Shown here: positions 18,628 to 28,807 of the stretch, one piece after another
How the letters are laid out: every line of letters starts with the position of its first letter
Position numbering within the stretch: position 1 is the first letter of the stretch
Source of the DNA: Winogradskyella sp.
Lineage (GTDB): Bacteria; Bacteroidota; Bacteroidia; Flavobacteriales; Flavobacteriaceae
NCBI GenBank assembly: GCA_028383925.1
Contig: JAOEWO010000008.1
Coordinates: 1 to 64,000 of the forward strand
Direction of reading: 5' to 3'
DNA: 64,000 nucleotides
The notes under the pieces: model-generated
What the model was told of the DNA's origin: nothing
The model's database searches: none
What the model saw: the letters and a program-made list of their open reading frames with translations, nothing else
Made by a program: the position numbers and the translations under genes

Positions 18628-19326
18628 ATGAAAGACATCTTCGGAAAAGCCTTATTAGATTACCACAACGAAAATTATACCGAAGACCTCATTACAGCGA
18701 CTAACATCTCTGAAGAAGACACACTACCTCTTCCCTATTTATTTAGGGACTATACTGAAATGCCTAAGCTCGAAAAACAAGCATTACAATTATGTAAAGG
18801 CCGTATATTAGATGTTGGTTGTGGTTCTGGTAGCCATAGTTTGCACTTACAAGAAAAAGGATATACTATAAAAGCAATTGATATATCTAAAGGTGCTATT
18901 GAGGTTTCTAAAAAACGTGGAGTTTTAAATGCAGAATTAAAAGCGCTTTTAGAAGAAACTGAAACTTTTGATACCATCTTATTACTAATGAATGGTACAG
19001 GGATTTTTGAAGAATTAACTGCCGTTGCCAAATATTTAAATCACTTAAAATCGCTTTTAAACCCAAAGGGACAAATTTTAATTGATTCTTCAGATATTTC
19101 TTATATGTACACCGATGATGATGGCGGCTCTTGGGTAGATCTAAACAGCGGATATCCTGGCGAACTTGATTATTACCTCAGCTATAAAGGCGAAAAAGAA
19201 GTTGCAATGAAATGGCTATATCTCGATTTTGAAACTCTTAAAACAGCCTGTTTAACTGTTGGTTTACATTGTGAGAAAGTTATGGACGGTGAGCATTTTG
19301 ATTATTTGGCAAAATTATCTGTATAA
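18628..19326 (+). CDS. class I SAM-dependent methyltransferase
   Basis: 232 residues from the ATG at 18628; upstream in-frame codons run into the divergent gene and lack family resemblance. Motif I is ILDVGCGSGSHSLHLQ at about 62, the acidic motif is IKAIDIS at about 84, and DTILLLMNGTGIFEEL follows at about 117. This is a small-molecule-type methyltransferase; its substrate is not deducible. It stands alone and converges on the outer-membrane barrel gene across a 118-base spacer that contains a repeat remnant. Confidence 0.85.
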   Translation: MKDIFGKALLDYHNENYTEDLITATNISEEDTLPLPYLFRDYTEMPKLEKQALQLCKGRILDVGCGSGSHSLHLQEKGYTIKAIDISKGAIEVSKKRGVLNAELKALLEETETFDTILLLMNGTGIFEELTAVAKYLNHLKSLLNPKGQILIDSSDISYMYTDDDGGSWVDLNSGYPGELDYYLSYKGEKEVAMKWLYLDFETLKTACLTVGLHCEKVMDGEHFDYLAKLSV

Positions 19327-19364
19327 ATTTTTATTAATTCGCACTGTTAAAATTAGTGTAGTCG

Positions 19365-19440
19365 AAGTGTAAAGTAGAATTCACTTTTAAATACTGAATC
19401 AAGCCCAGGATGACAGAGCTGAAAGATTCCTGCTTTCGCA
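19365..19440. repeat. degenerate REP-like intergenic element
   Basis: The spacer between two convergent genes carries CAGGATGACAGAG and GATTCCTGCTTTCGCA, word combinations I recall from the short palindromic repeats scattered through Flavobacteriaceae genomes. Here the palindrome is incomplete and no second copy was found in the window. Boundaries are approximate. Confidence 0.3.
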
Positions 19441-19444
19441 ACAA

Positions 19445-21172
19445 TTAGAAATCGAACTGATAGGTTGCACCTGCTAAAAACTGAATACCTTGAACTGGGA
19501 AATTTAAAAAACGTTCGTAGTCTTGATTAGCTATATTATTAACTTTAGCAAAAGCAGATAATTGATCGTTTATTTTATAACCTAAATGTGCATTGGCATC
19601 AAAATAACTATCTAAGGTAATAGTTGTTGGATCTGGAAAAACCAAAGTACCAACTAACAGTTGTTGATCTTTACGCTCCCCAACATAAAAGGCACTAGCA
19701 CCTGCATACCATTTCTCTGATATTTGAACATCTAAAAATACCGAACCTGTAATGTCTGGCAAATTCCATGCTTCTGCTTGCGTATCTGTAGCGTAATTAA
19801 AATACTCTCCCTTAATGCCTAATGTAAAATTTCTATTAATATCTATATTTAATTCACCTGCTACAGAAAACGTAGTCACATCGTCATAAACAACACCAAA
19901 CGAGTTACCAAACTGATAATCCTCTGTAGCAAACGTTTGTGCATCATTTGCCCTAAACAACGCCTTGCCTTGCTCTGCAAAATAATTTCCTTTGACGTTA
20001 TAACTTACAGAATTTGACAGCTTTCCTTTTAACCCTAAAAAACCTCTATAACTTTGATCTGTTGGTGCAACAAACAAGGTCGGCGAAACAAAAGGATTTT
20101 CATTTGCAAAATCGTAATATGAGTTCTGAATTAAATCTCCCTTTACACCACCATACGCAATTAAAATTTCATCTACCACACGGTAAGATGCTTCAATATT
20201 TGGGTAAACAAAAAACGTATTATCGCCAAGTTCAGTGTCATTAAGGTACACAAGCTTCACACCTAAATCTATAGTTAAATCGTCTTGTTTTAATTGGTAA
20301 CTTGGTGCTAAACCAACTAAAACATTACCATAATTAATTTCTGCAGTATTATTAAAATCGGTATCAAAACCACCACCTATATAATCTATTAAGATTTCGG
20401 TTTGTATAGAGGTATCTCTTATTGGAATGTCTAAACGTGCTTTAGCCATAAATCTGTTTTCACCAGAATTTTGATTATCACCAAAACGTCTAAAACGTAT
20501 ACTTCCGTCTTTAATAATAGCGTCATCAAAATTCAGTTTTCCACCAATATTAAAACTATTAAAAGAATGGCCAGGGTCGATTAGATCAGCTTCCGCTTGC
20601 CCAAAGAAATTTTGAGGAAGACCATACCAATTGTAAGTCTGCAAGTCGTAACCACCATCTACTTTCCAAGAAAAATCTCTCAACTGTTGAGAGTAATGTG
20701 CATTTAGACTAGTCTTTGTAAAATCATCATCTAATAACAAACCATCAATACCACCTGCAGAAGAATGATGACTAAAATAACCACCAACATTCTCTGTACT
20801 ACTTAACTCATGGTTGAGATAAACCTCACCTAAAATTGTGGTATAAGACCCAAAACCTAATGACGCATAATTGTCAAATAACTTAACTTGTTTCGCCTTA
20901 TCTACTGTTGCTGCTTTCCCTTTTGCAGGTGTAAATGTAGAAGCCACAGGTATTGAAAAGATATTATATGTAATCTCCTTTTTCTTTACAGCATTAGAAT
21001 CGTTTAACTTCGGAGTATCTTTAATTTTAAAGGCATCTGAAATTGTAGGAGTATAGGGTTTTATAACGTTTACAACTTGATCATCTATGGTATCTTTTGT
21101 ACGTTCTTGAGCATCTAAAAAAGCTACAGAACTTAGTATTGTAATTATAAAAATTGAAAACTTGATTTTCAT
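19445..21172 (-). CDS. TonB-dependent receptor-like outer-membrane beta-barrel protein
   Basis: 575 residues with signal peptide (MKIKFSIFIITILSSVAFLDAQ). A short N-terminal region (about 22-100, containing VVNVIKPYTPTISDAFKIKD) precedes alternating beta-strands across the rest. The protein ends QFLAGATYQFDF, an aromatic C-terminal residue typical of BamA-inserted barrels. ASAFYVGERKD and AFAKVNNIANQDYERFLNFP resemble the last strands of TonB-dependent receptors, but no full plug domain is visible and the length is short for that family. It is 153 bases downstream of the large TPR gene, and the pair recurs in flavobacteria as far as I recall. Role: envelope, unknown ligand. Confidence 0.75.
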   Translation of the reverse strand: MKIKFSIFIITILSSVAFLDAQERTKDTIDDQVVNVIKPYTPTISDAFKIKDTPKLNDSNAVKKKEITYNIFSIPVASTFTPAKGKAATVDKAKQVKLFDNYASLGFGSYTTILGEVYLNHELSSTENVGGYFSHHSSAGGIDGLLLDDDFTKTSLNAHYSQQLRDFSWKVDGGYDLQTYNWYGLPQNFFGQAEADLIDPGHSFNSFNIGGKLNFDDAIIKDGSIRFRRFGDNQNSGENRFMAKARLDIPIRDTSIQTEILIDYIGGGFDTDFNNTAEINYGNVLVGLAPSYQLKQDDLTIDLGVKLVYLNDTELGDNTFFVYPNIEASYRVVDEILIAYGGVKGDLIQNSYYDFANENPFVSPTLFVAPTDQSYRGFLGLKGKLSNSVSYNVKGNYFAEQGKALFRANDAQTFATEDYQFGNSFGVVYDDVTTFSVAGELNIDINRNFTLGIKGEYFNYATDTQAEAWNLPDITGSVFLDVQISEKWYAGASAFYVGERKDQQLLVGTLVFPDPTTITLDSYFDANAHLGYKINDQLSAFAKVNNIANQDYERFLNFPVQGIQFLAGATYQFDF

Positions 21173-21325
21173 GTGTTGTTTTTTATTGTTTTTAAATAGT
21201 CCGATGCTGTTCGCGATTAGTAATTATCTAATGTTTTAATACGTTGAACAAGCGCGTTTCATATTTAATATTTTGATTGAAAATATTTAGATAACTATTC
21301 CGATTTTATTTTAAAAAAAACCTTT

Positions 21326-24300
21326 TTAGTTATCGTCTGTTTCGACTGATGAATTTGTTTTTGCTTCTTCTGCTTTAATTTTATTTAGCTCTACAGTTGC
21401 CTCTTCAACAACATCGCTAAAATCTGGAAAATTAGAAATAACACTCTCTAAAATATAGGTTGCTTGAAACGCATCACCCAATGCATAAAAATTCTTCGCC
21501 ATAACAACTAAGCCTTTTGCACTGTAATATTTGTAACTGCTGTAATCTTTAGCTAATTTTTGAATAGTGGTATTAGACGCCTCGTGCTTACCTTCTTTAT
21601 TCTTAAAGTAGGCATTATAAAATAACGCCTCAGCTGCTAATCTGCCTGTCGCTAATTTCTCAACAATAGCATATGCTTCTTTTGCTTTAGCTTCATTACC
21701 TGTTTTAATTGCAGAACGTGCAATGATAAGCTGTGCATCGCTTTTTACTTTAGTATCTAAATTTGAATTCCCTAAGACCTTTTCTGCATAAGTCTTTGCC
21801 AAATTATAATCTTCTATTTGGTAATAGGCATTCATTAAATTAGATTGTGCATACACCATATTTTGTGGGTAATCTGCTTCTTCCTCTAAGGTTAATAAAA
21901 CTGGTATTGCTTTAGACCAATTAGAGTTTAGCAGGTAAATCTCACATAACTCAACAGTAGCTTGCTCAGTATATTCACTCTTAGACGCCTCAACTAAATA
22001 TTTGTAGTGCGGTAGTGCGTTTTCAAATAAATCCTTCTTATAATACATCTGCGCTAAATAGAAATGCGATTTTAAAGCGTGAATACCGTTTGGGAATTGA
22101 TTTAAATACTTATTAAACTGACGGATGGCTTTATCTGTATCATTATCTAAATAGGGTTTTTCTGCAGCTAAATAGGTCGTATTATCTAATTCCACATCAG
22201 TTACCTCAACATAATCTAAGGTTCTTACCCAAGCGGCATAATCATCTACTCGACCTAAATCTATATAAATTAAACGTGCCGTTGAAACTGCCTGTACCGC
22301 TTCTCCTGAGCCAGGAAAATCCTTAGCCACTGTTTTAAATTTAGTTAAAGCACGTTCATTATCAGTACTGTTATAATACACTAAACCTTGTCTTAACAAA
22401 GCCTTAGAGGTAAATGCACTCCGTTTGTATTCTGAATTTAAACGGTCGTACATCTGCATAGCCTTATCTATATCATTAGATTTTACATAAGAATTTGCCA
22501 ACTCATACATGGCGTCATCTCTTAAGGCTGACTTTGAATAATCATCAATAAAGGCATTAAGTTCCTTTCTTTTGTCTGCACCTTTACCTAAATATCCTTG
22601 ACTCATGGCTTTTTGAAATGCTGCATAATCGGTTTCAATTTCGTTAAGCTGAATCGCTTTGTTGTATGCCATTATAGCACTTTGATAGTTACTAGACACA
22701 AAGTAACCATCTGCTAATCTTAAATAGGCGTCGTTTCTTCGTAATCTATCACTAGCGTTGATATCTATAAATTTTTGAAAATAACTAGACGCATTTGTAT
22801 AGTCTTTTAACTTAAAATAGGTGTACGCTAAATTGTAGTTTAAGTTGTCATTTTCTGGTAAGCTCGCCGCTTCTGCTAAACCATTAAATTGTTTAAACCC
22901 AATAAGTGCATCATTATAATTAGACAAATTATATTCGGTTTCTGCTTTCCAAAAAGTTGCTTTCGCTACAAAAACAGGATCTCTTGGTTCTTTTAGAGAA
23001 TTATTAAATAAATCTAAGGCATCGTTGTATTGTGTGTCGTTATACAATTCTACACCTCTTAAAAATGCTACTTTTTGGTAAGCTACCTTATTCTCAAAAC
23101 TAATCTTTCCTTTTAAAAGTATTAATGCTTCTTTGTAGTTTTTTGAGGTTATATAAGAATCTATTAATAATGTTTCTACTTCTTCTCTAAAACTTGTCTC
23201 TGGATACTTATCTAAATAACCCGCTAAAACTTGTGGCACAGATTGGTAAGGATTTCCTATCTCATAACTAATCTTAGCATAGTTTAGCCAGGCATCTTCT
23301 TGTATTTTTACATCATAATCCATTTGAGATGCATTTCTAAATGCATTTAAAGCTTCTTGTTTCTTATCTAGATTAATATAGCTTTCACCTAAATGGTAAT
23401 ATGCATTTTGCGCCACCGCATTATTACCATCAATAATTTTATTAAATTCTGAAATCGCTGCTTCAAAATCATTTTGTTTATAGTTAGCATAGCCTAATTG
23501 ATAGTAATCGGTATTACTCCATTTACCTTTTTTTCCTTTGTAATTTTTTAAATATGGAATTGCTTTAGCATACTGCTCTAAATTAAAATAACTTTCTCCA
23601 ATAATTTTAGACAGTTCCGATTTTTCACTAGCATTACTTTTTGGCAATTGTTCCTCAGCCAAAGTAATGGCTTCTTCAAATTTTCCTAATTTAAAGTTTA
23701 AATCGGCTTGATAATAAGACAACTTCTCTTTGTATTTTTCATTATCGCTAACCTGTTCAAAATACGCATTTGCCTTATCGTAATCGTCTCCTTCATACGC
23801 CATAAAACCAATATAATATTTGGCTTGCGAACCGTATTCTTTAGAATTGACTACACGATTTAAATATTTAGCAGCCTGCTTTTCACTTTTTGTAGCATAC
23901 AAACTATAGCCATAATTAAAATTATAACGATCGCGCTCAGAACGCGCTATACTCAATTCATCTACTTTTTGATACCATTTGCGCGCATAACTGTATTTTC
24001 CGTTTTCAAAATAGAAATCAGCCACATCTAAATAAGCGGTATTACGTTTGGTACTTGTAGGATAGTCCTCTACAAAAGCTGCAATTAAATCGTCTGCGTT
24101 TGGCTGATTTAATCGTACAGCGCTATTGGCAATATAATACGCACAATCTGACTGAATAGTTACGTCATCTGTACTGTATTTAATAGCCTCAAATAAAGAC
24201 TGTGCTGCCTTATACTGCTTATTATTATATAACATTAAGGCTTTTTGGTAGTCTTGTAAATCGCTAGTATAAACTGCAGATTTTTGAGCAATACCCAACA

Positions 24301-24349
24301 ATGAAAACGTAAGAAAAACGATAATGAAGAGTCTTTTTATTAATAGCAT
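21326..24349 (-). CDS. large exported tetratricopeptide-repeat protein
   Basis: 1007 residues from the ATG at 24349, where a signal peptide starts (MLLIKRLFIIVFLTFSLLGI). The rest is almost entirely TPR units, for example DYQKALMLYNNKQYKAAQSL near the start and repeated YYHLGESYINLDKKQEALNA-type helices. It ends in an acidic lysine- and glutamate-rich tail. It is probably periplasmic or outer-membrane associated and may serve as a scaffold. The barrel gene follows on the same strand, which suggests the two proteins work together at the outer membrane; this is inference. It is divergent from the methyltransferase-ftsE unit. Confidence 0.88.
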   Translation of the reverse strand: MLLIKRLFIIVFLTFSLLGIAQKSAVYTSDLQDYQKALMLYNNKQYKAAQSLFEAIKYSTDDVTIQSDCAYYIANSAVRLNQPNADDLIAAFVEDYPTSTKRNTAYLDVADFYFENGKYSYARKWYQKVDELSIARSERDRYNFNYGYSLYATKSEKQAAKYLNRVVNSKEYGSQAKYYIGFMAYEGDDYDKANAYFEQVSDNEKYKEKLSYYQADLNFKLGKFEEAITLAEEQLPKSNASEKSELSKIIGESYFNLEQYAKAIPYLKNYKGKKGKWSNTDYYQLGYANYKQNDFEAAISEFNKIIDGNNAVAQNAYYHLGESYINLDKKQEALNAFRNASQMDYDVKIQEDAWLNYAKISYEIGNPYQSVPQVLAGYLDKYPETSFREEVETLLIDSYITSKNYKEALILLKGKISFENKVAYQKVAFLRGVELYNDTQYNDALDLFNNSLKEPRDPVFVAKATFWKAETEYNLSNYNDALIGFKQFNGLAEAASLPENDNLNYNLAYTYFKLKDYTNASSYFQKFIDINASDRLRRNDAYLRLADGYFVSSNYQSAIMAYNKAIQLNEIETDYAAFQKAMSQGYLGKGADKRKELNAFIDDYSKSALRDDAMYELANSYVKSNDIDKAMQMYDRLNSEYKRSAFTSKALLRQGLVYYNSTDNERALTKFKTVAKDFPGSGEAVQAVSTARLIYIDLGRVDDYAAWVRTLDYVEVTDVELDNTTYLAAEKPYLDNDTDKAIRQFNKYLNQFPNGIHALKSHFYLAQMYYKKDLFENALPHYKYLVEASKSEYTEQATVELCEIYLLNSNWSKAIPVLLTLEEEADYPQNMVYAQSNLMNAYYQIEDYNLAKTYAEKVLGNSNLDTKVKSDAQLIIARSAIKTGNEAKAKEAYAIVEKLATGRLAAEALFYNAYFKNKEGKHEASNTTIQKLAKDYSSYKYYSAKGLVVMAKNFYALGDAFQATYILESVISNFPDFSDVVEEATVELNKIKAEEAKTNSSVETDDN

Positions 24350-24540
24350 TAGCTTCGTTTTTTGATTATGTGTGTAATGATGAATCAAATATAATTGAAT
24401 ACAAAACCTATAACGGTAGAAATTCTTTATAATTATAAACCGACTTATTAAATATTGAAACTACAATTGTAAAAAAAAGCTGATTTTAAAGTAATGCTTC
24501 TATTTAAATAATATTTTTACAAGACTGAAAGCTACTTTGT

Positions 24541-25521
24541 ATGAAACGCCTAATTACGTTTGATGATTTTATTGAAACTTACACAAAACTAAACCAAAGA
24601 GGTTTAAAATTTATTACCTCTAAGTTTAATTTTAATGAGATAGAACGTGCAAAAACGGCCTTTAACCATTCTGAAATTTCAGCTGCAAATTGGTGGATAA
24701 TACCAAAGGTGACAGCGCGTTGGCAGCGATTAATTACAAATACAAATCATTTAAGCATTGAAGAGTTTACTGTTGAGCGTTTTTTAAGCAACAAACACAA
24801 CTTAAAAATGCTGTCGCTTGGCAGTGGCGATTGCTCATCTGAACTTGCTTTTGCAACACACTCTAACTTTAAAGATATTTTGTGCACAGATATAGCAGAC
24901 AAACGCCTAAATAAAGCTAGAGCAATCGCTAAAAACAAGGGGCTAAACACTATTAGATTTAAAATACTAGATGCCAACAATATAGCGTCCTTAGAAGAGA
25001 CTTTTGATGTTATTTATTTTAAAGCATCCTTGCATCATTTTAAATCTATAGAACACCTTTTAGGCACACAACTAAAACAAATTTTAAAACCAGATGGGCT
25101 TTTAATTATAGATGAATATGTTGGTCCGTCGCGCTTACAATTTCCCGAGCAACAACTTAAAGCTATTAATGAAGCCCTTCACCTTATACCAAAAACATAC
25201 CGCAAGCGTTATAACCTTAATTTGCATAAGTCTAAAGTTTATGGCCCTGGTTTGGCTAGAATGGTATTAGCAGACCCATCAGAATGTATAGACTCTGCAA
25301 GCATAATACCTGCTTTACACAAGCACTATTCTACAGTTTTTGAAGTTGGTTATGGTGGTAACATTTTAACGTTAGCTTTAAAAGATATCGCACATCATTT
25401 TGTAAATTTAAATGACGAAAAAGAAGCAATTTTAAACACGTTATTTGATTATGAAGCTAATTATTTGAAAAAACACCCAAGTGACCATATATTTGGGATA
25501 TACAAACCTAATAATAAATAA
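24541..25521 (+). CDS. class I SAM-dependent methyltransferase
   Basis: 326 residues. An N-terminal helical region precedes motif I MLSLGSGDCSSELAFA at about 97-112, DILCTDIADKRLNKA at about 118, and DVIYFKASLHHFKSIEHLL at about 157-175. The pattern resembles the methyltransferase families of glycan and small-molecule pathways. It is followed by ftsE after 17 bases and begins a plus-strand unit that continues into glycosyltransferases, so a surface-glycan role is plausible but unproven. A TACTTTG box lies immediately before the ATG, so the leader may be very short. Confidence 0.8.
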   Translation: MKRLITFDDFIETYTKLNQRGLKFITSKFNFNEIERAKTAFNHSEISAANWWIIPKVTARWQRLITNTNHLSIEEFTVERFLSNKHNLKMLSLGSGDCSSELAFATHSNFKDILCTDIADKRLNKARAIAKNKGLNTIRFKILDANNIASLEETFDVIYFKASLHHFKSIEHLLGTQLKQILKPDGLLIIDEYVGPSRLQFPEQQLKAINEALHLIPKTYRKRYNLNLHKSKVYGPGLARMVLADPSECIDSASIIPALHKHYSTVFEVGYGGNILTLALKDIAHHFVNLNDEKEAILNTLFDYEANYLKKHPSDHIFGIYKPNNK

Positions 25522-25538
25522 AATTTTGAAACTTATAT

Positions 25539-26222
25539 ATGTCTGATTCAATTTTAAAACTTAAAGACGCTACAATTTACCAAGGAGACAGTATGGTACT
25601 TGCTAATGTTAATGTAGAAATGCAAAAAGGTGAGTTTGTATATCTTATTGGAAAAACCGGAAGCGGAAAAAGTAGTTTTATGAAAACACTTTATGGTGAT
25701 TTAAAACTTACTGAAGGCGAAGGTGCTATTGCAGACTATGATTTAAGAACATTAAAAGAGAAGGATATTCCGTTTTTACGACGAAAACTAGGTATTGTTT
25801 TTCAGGATTTTAAATTATTGCCAGACCGTACTATTAATAGTAATTTAGAGTTTGTTTTAAAAGCAACCGGCTGGAAAGACAAAATTAAAATTAAAGAACA
25901 GATAGAAAAGGTACTCGATAAAGTGGCTATGAAAACTAAAGGGTTTAAATATCCGCACGAGCTGTCTGGCGGAGAGCAACAGCGTATTGCTATAGCAAGA
26001 GCGTTACTCAATGACCCAGAGTTAATACTTGCCGATGAACCCACAGGAAACTTAGATCCACAAACAAGTATTGAGGTAATGGAAGTTTTACAAGACATTA
26101 ATAAAAACGGAAACACCATTTTAATGGCCACACACGATTATGCTTTGCTTTTAAAATACCCAAGTAAAACGCTTAAGTGCGACGAAAACAAAGTCTTTGA
26201 AGTTGTACAACGTAAAAATTAA
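25539..26222 (+). CDS. ftsE: cell division ATP-binding protein FtsE
   Basis: 227-residue ABC ATPase. Walker A is GKTGSGKSS at about residues 38-46, the Q-loop is VFQDFKLLPD, the signature is LSGGEQQRIAIARALL, Walker B is LILADEPTGNLD, and the switch His is in MATHDY. With the membrane protein FtsX it forms the divisome complex that activates peptidoglycan hydrolases. No ftsX is next to it, which matches the unlinked arrangement I know from Bacteroidota. It sits between two methyltransferase genes, 17 bases after one and 5 bases before the other, so it is probably cotranscribed with them. Confidence 0.92.
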   Translation: MSDSILKLKDATIYQGDSMVLANVNVEMQKGEFVYLIGKTGSGKSSFMKTLYGDLKLTEGEGAIADYDLRTLKEKDIPFLRRKLGIVFQDFKLLPDRTINSNLEFVLKATGWKDKIKIKEQIEKVLDKVAMKTKGFKYPHELSGGEQQRIAIARALLNDPELILADEPTGNLDPQTSIEVMEVLQDINKNGNTILMATHDYALLLKYPSKTLKCDENKVFEVVQRKN

Positions 26223-26227
26223 CGAGA

Positions 26228-26965
26228 TTGTACACCACTTTAAAAAAAATAGCCAAAGGGATTATTCCTAAAACCATTCTGCAAAAAAACGAACAGTTTT
26301 TTAGAAGTTTAATCGCTTCAAAATATGCAGGTTCTAATGCGCAATGTACTATTTGCGGTTTTAACTTAAAGCATTTTGTAACACGCACCAATTGCGATTT
26401 ATTATGTCCTAATTGCGGCAGTTTATCGCGTACAAGACGACTATACAAAACAGTTACAGAAACACCACTAACGGGAAAAGTGCTTCATTTTTCTCCACCA
26501 AAATCGTTTTCATTAAAACTAAAAGCCATTACAGGTTTAGATTATTGTACTTCTGATTTTGCAGGTGAATTTGAAACAGATTACCATTACGATATTACAT
26601 CTATTTCTGAACAAGAAAACACCTTCGACTTTATTATTTGTTACCATGTCTTAGAACATATTGAAGACGATATAAAAGCTATGACAGAATTGTATCGTGT
26701 ATTAAAACCAAACGGCTGCATCTTTATACAAACACCATTTAAAGACGGAGATATTTATGAAGACTACAGTATTGTCTCAGAACAAGCAAGGCGACTCGCC
26801 TTTGGACAAGAAGACCATGTACGTATGTATTCTGTAAACGGATTAAACGAACGTTTACAATCTGTAGGTTTTAAAACAGAAATAATTAAAATACAAAACG
26901 CAGAAGACACTTATTATGGTTTTAGACCAGAAACTTATATTAAAGCACAAAAACTAATTAGTTAG
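26228..26965 (+). CDS. methyltransferase with N-terminal zinc-ribbon-like motif
   Basis: 245 residues, start TTG at 26228, five bases after the ftsE stop. Residues 37-75 hold a four-cysteine motif (CTICGF, then CDLLCPNCGSLSRTRR) that probably binds zinc. A class I methyltransferase follows with YHVLEHIEDDIKAMTELYRV at about 138-157 and LKPNGCIFIQTPF. This layout is common in polysaccharide loci, where such enzymes are presumed to methylate sugars. It is followed by two family 2 glycosyltransferases on the same strand, which supports a glycan role. Confidence 0.85.
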   Translation: MYTTLKKIAKGIIPKTILQKNEQFFRSLIASKYAGSNAQCTICGFNLKHFVTRTNCDLLCPNCGSLSRTRRLYKTVTETPLTGKVLHFSPPKSFSLKLKAITGLDYCTSDFAGEFETDYHYDITSISEQENTFDFIICYHVLEHIEDDIKAMTELYRVLKPNGCIFIQTPFKDGDIYEDYSIVSEQARRLAFGQEDHVRMYSVNGLNERLQSVGFKTEIIKIQNAEDTYYGFRPETYIKAQKLIS

Positions 26966-26975
26966 AAACAAGCCT

Positions 26976-27863
26976 GTGATTTCTATTGTAATACCAACAT
27001 ATAACTACAACATTACAGCGCTTTTAGAAGCCTTAAACACACAATTAGAGGTACTCAAAACACCTTATGAGGTTATTTGCTATGAAGATGGCTCTACCAA
27101 ATATATTGAAGCAAACCGTGCTATAACTTCTAAAATTACACATGCAAAACACGTTATCTCTAAAGAGAATAACGGTCGTATAAGCACTCGGCAATTATTA
27201 GCAAATACAGCTACTTATGATTGGTTACTCTTTTTAGATGCAGATGTTGTTCCAAAAAATACTGACTTTTTACAACAGTATATAAACTGTTTACAAACCG
27301 ATTATGACGCTATTTATGGCGGTTATTTTTATACTATTACACCACCGCAAAAAGCATTCTCGTTGCGCTGGAAATATGGCAAAACTTACGAGCAAGTAAG
27401 TGCTGAGATACGTAACAAAAATCGGTACAAAATAGTTATCTCAGGAAATTTTTTGATTAAAAAATCTGTCTTTTTAGAGATTAACTCTAAAATAGATAAT
27501 GATGGTTATGGCTATGATAATTATTTTGGAGCACTAATGAAACTGAACAACACCAAAGTATTTCATATTAATAATGAAGCTATTCATAATGGTTTAGATA
27601 CAAATAATGTGTTTTTAAACAAAGTAGAAAAAGCGGTTGAGACTGTTGCAGAACTTTACCAAAAGCACACCAATTTAACCACAGAAAATACCTTACTAGA
27701 AGTCTACAAGAAATTTAAAGCTAACGGCCTTTCTAAACCTGTACAATGGATTTTTAAACGTTGTAAGTTAGGCTTAACAAAACAACTACTCAGTAGCAAA
27801 CCTAATTTAAGTTTACTTCAATTTTATAAATTGGGCTACCTTTGCACTCTAATGTCTCGTTAA
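26976..27863 (+). CDS. family 2 glycosyltransferase
   Basis: 295 residues from a GTG start at 26976, in-frame with ISIVIPTYNYN at the very N-terminus of the GT-A domain. The metal-binding DxD-type motif is LFLDADVVP at about 85, and the acceptor region contains YDNYFGALMKLNN. It uses a nucleotide sugar to elongate a glycan on the cytoplasmic face of the membrane. It starts 10 bases after the methyltransferase gene and ends 2 bases before the next glycosyltransferase, so the three form one unit. Donor and acceptor are unknown. Confidence 0.88.
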   Translation: MISIVIPTYNYNITALLEALNTQLEVLKTPYEVICYEDGSTKYIEANRAITSKITHAKHVISKENNGRISTRQLLANTATYDWLLFLDADVVPKNTDFLQQYINCLQTDYDAIYGGYFYTITPPQKAFSLRWKYGKTYEQVSAEIRNKNRYKIVISGNFLIKKSVFLEINSKIDNDGYGYDNYFGALMKLNNTKVFHINNEAIHNGLDTNNVFLNKVEKAVETVAELYQKHTNLTTENTLLEVYKKFKANGLSKPVQWIFKRCKLGLTKQLLSSKPNLSLLQFYKLGYLCTLMSR

Positions 27864-27865
27864 AC

Positions 27866-28807
27866 ATGATGCCTTTTTTTTCGGTCGTAATTTCAGTTTA
27901 TAACAAAGCCCATTTTGTGGAGCAGACTTTGACGCGTATCTTAAATCAAGATTTTAAAGATTTTGAAGTTATTATTGTAGATGATGGCAGCAATGACGAC
28001 AGTCTAAAAATTTTAAACGCATTTAACGATAAGCGTATTACCATTTACCCAACAAAAAATAAGGGTGTATCATCTGCTAGAAATTTAGGAATGCAGAAAG
28101 CGAATGCAAATTATATTGCATTATCTGATGGTGATGACATTTGGTTGCCAAACCATTTAAGTGAACTAAAAGCACTTATAGAATTACACCCTAATTGTGG
28201 GATCTACGCGACCTCTTATGTTAAAAAGTTTTTTAATAAGTATACCACACTACCAAAATTTAGCAATGTAGACTCCTCTTTTTTTGGTGTTGTAGAAGAT
28301 TATTTTAGCACAAGTATTATAGATAATATTTTATGGACATCTGCAATAGCATTACCAAAATCTACTATTAACCAAGGTTATATTTTTGACGAATCTTTAG
28401 GTTGTGGTGAAGATATAGACCTTTGGGTTTTTATTGGCAAAACGCTTAAAGTCGCCTTTTCGGCTAAAGTGACTGCGCACAAAATGATTCATGCTAAGAA
28501 TAACCATTTGTCTTTAACTAAAAACATTCCAGATTTAATACAAATGCTAAATAAGCATAAGGCAGATGAAAAAACGAATGGCTCATTAAAACGTTACTTA
28601 GATCAAAATAGATTTGCAGCAGCTTTAGAAGCTAAAATTTTAGGAGATTTTGATAACTTCAAACTATTAAAACAAGATATAGATTTAAAGCATCTAAACT
28701 CTAAATTAAAATTTCTTTTACGCTTACCAAAACCAGTGTTAATTGGCCTTAAAAAACTAAAGTTTATTTTGCTTAGAAAACGCTTGTATAATTCACCTTA
28801 CCGCTAA
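27866..28807 (+). CDS. family 2 glycosyltransferase
   Basis: 313 residues from the ATG at 27866 (a second ATG follows immediately). The GT-A fold begins with FFSVVISVYNKAHFVEQTL, with VIIVDDGSNDDS at about 36 and the DxD-like YIALSDGDDIWLP at about 88-100. The C-terminal part is helical and basic, suggesting membrane association. It is the last gene of the plus-strand unit and overlaps the 3' end of the convergent ketoisomerase gene by 15 bases. Its substrate is not deducible. Confidence 0.9.
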   Translation: MMPFFSVVISVYNKAHFVEQTLTRILNQDFKDFEVIIVDDGSNDDSLKILNAFNDKRITIYPTKNKGVSSARNLGMQKANANYIALSDGDDIWLPNHLSELKALIELHPNCGIYATSYVKKFFNKYTTLPKFSNVDSSFFGVVEDYFSTSIIDNILWTSAIALPKSTINQGYIFDESLGCGEDIDLWVFIGKTLKVAFSAKVTAHKMIHAKNNHLSLTKNIPDLIQMLNKHKADEKTNGSLKRYLDQNRFAAALEAKILGDFDNFKLLKQDIDLKHLNSKLKFLLRLPKPVLIGLKKLKFILLRKRLYNSPYR

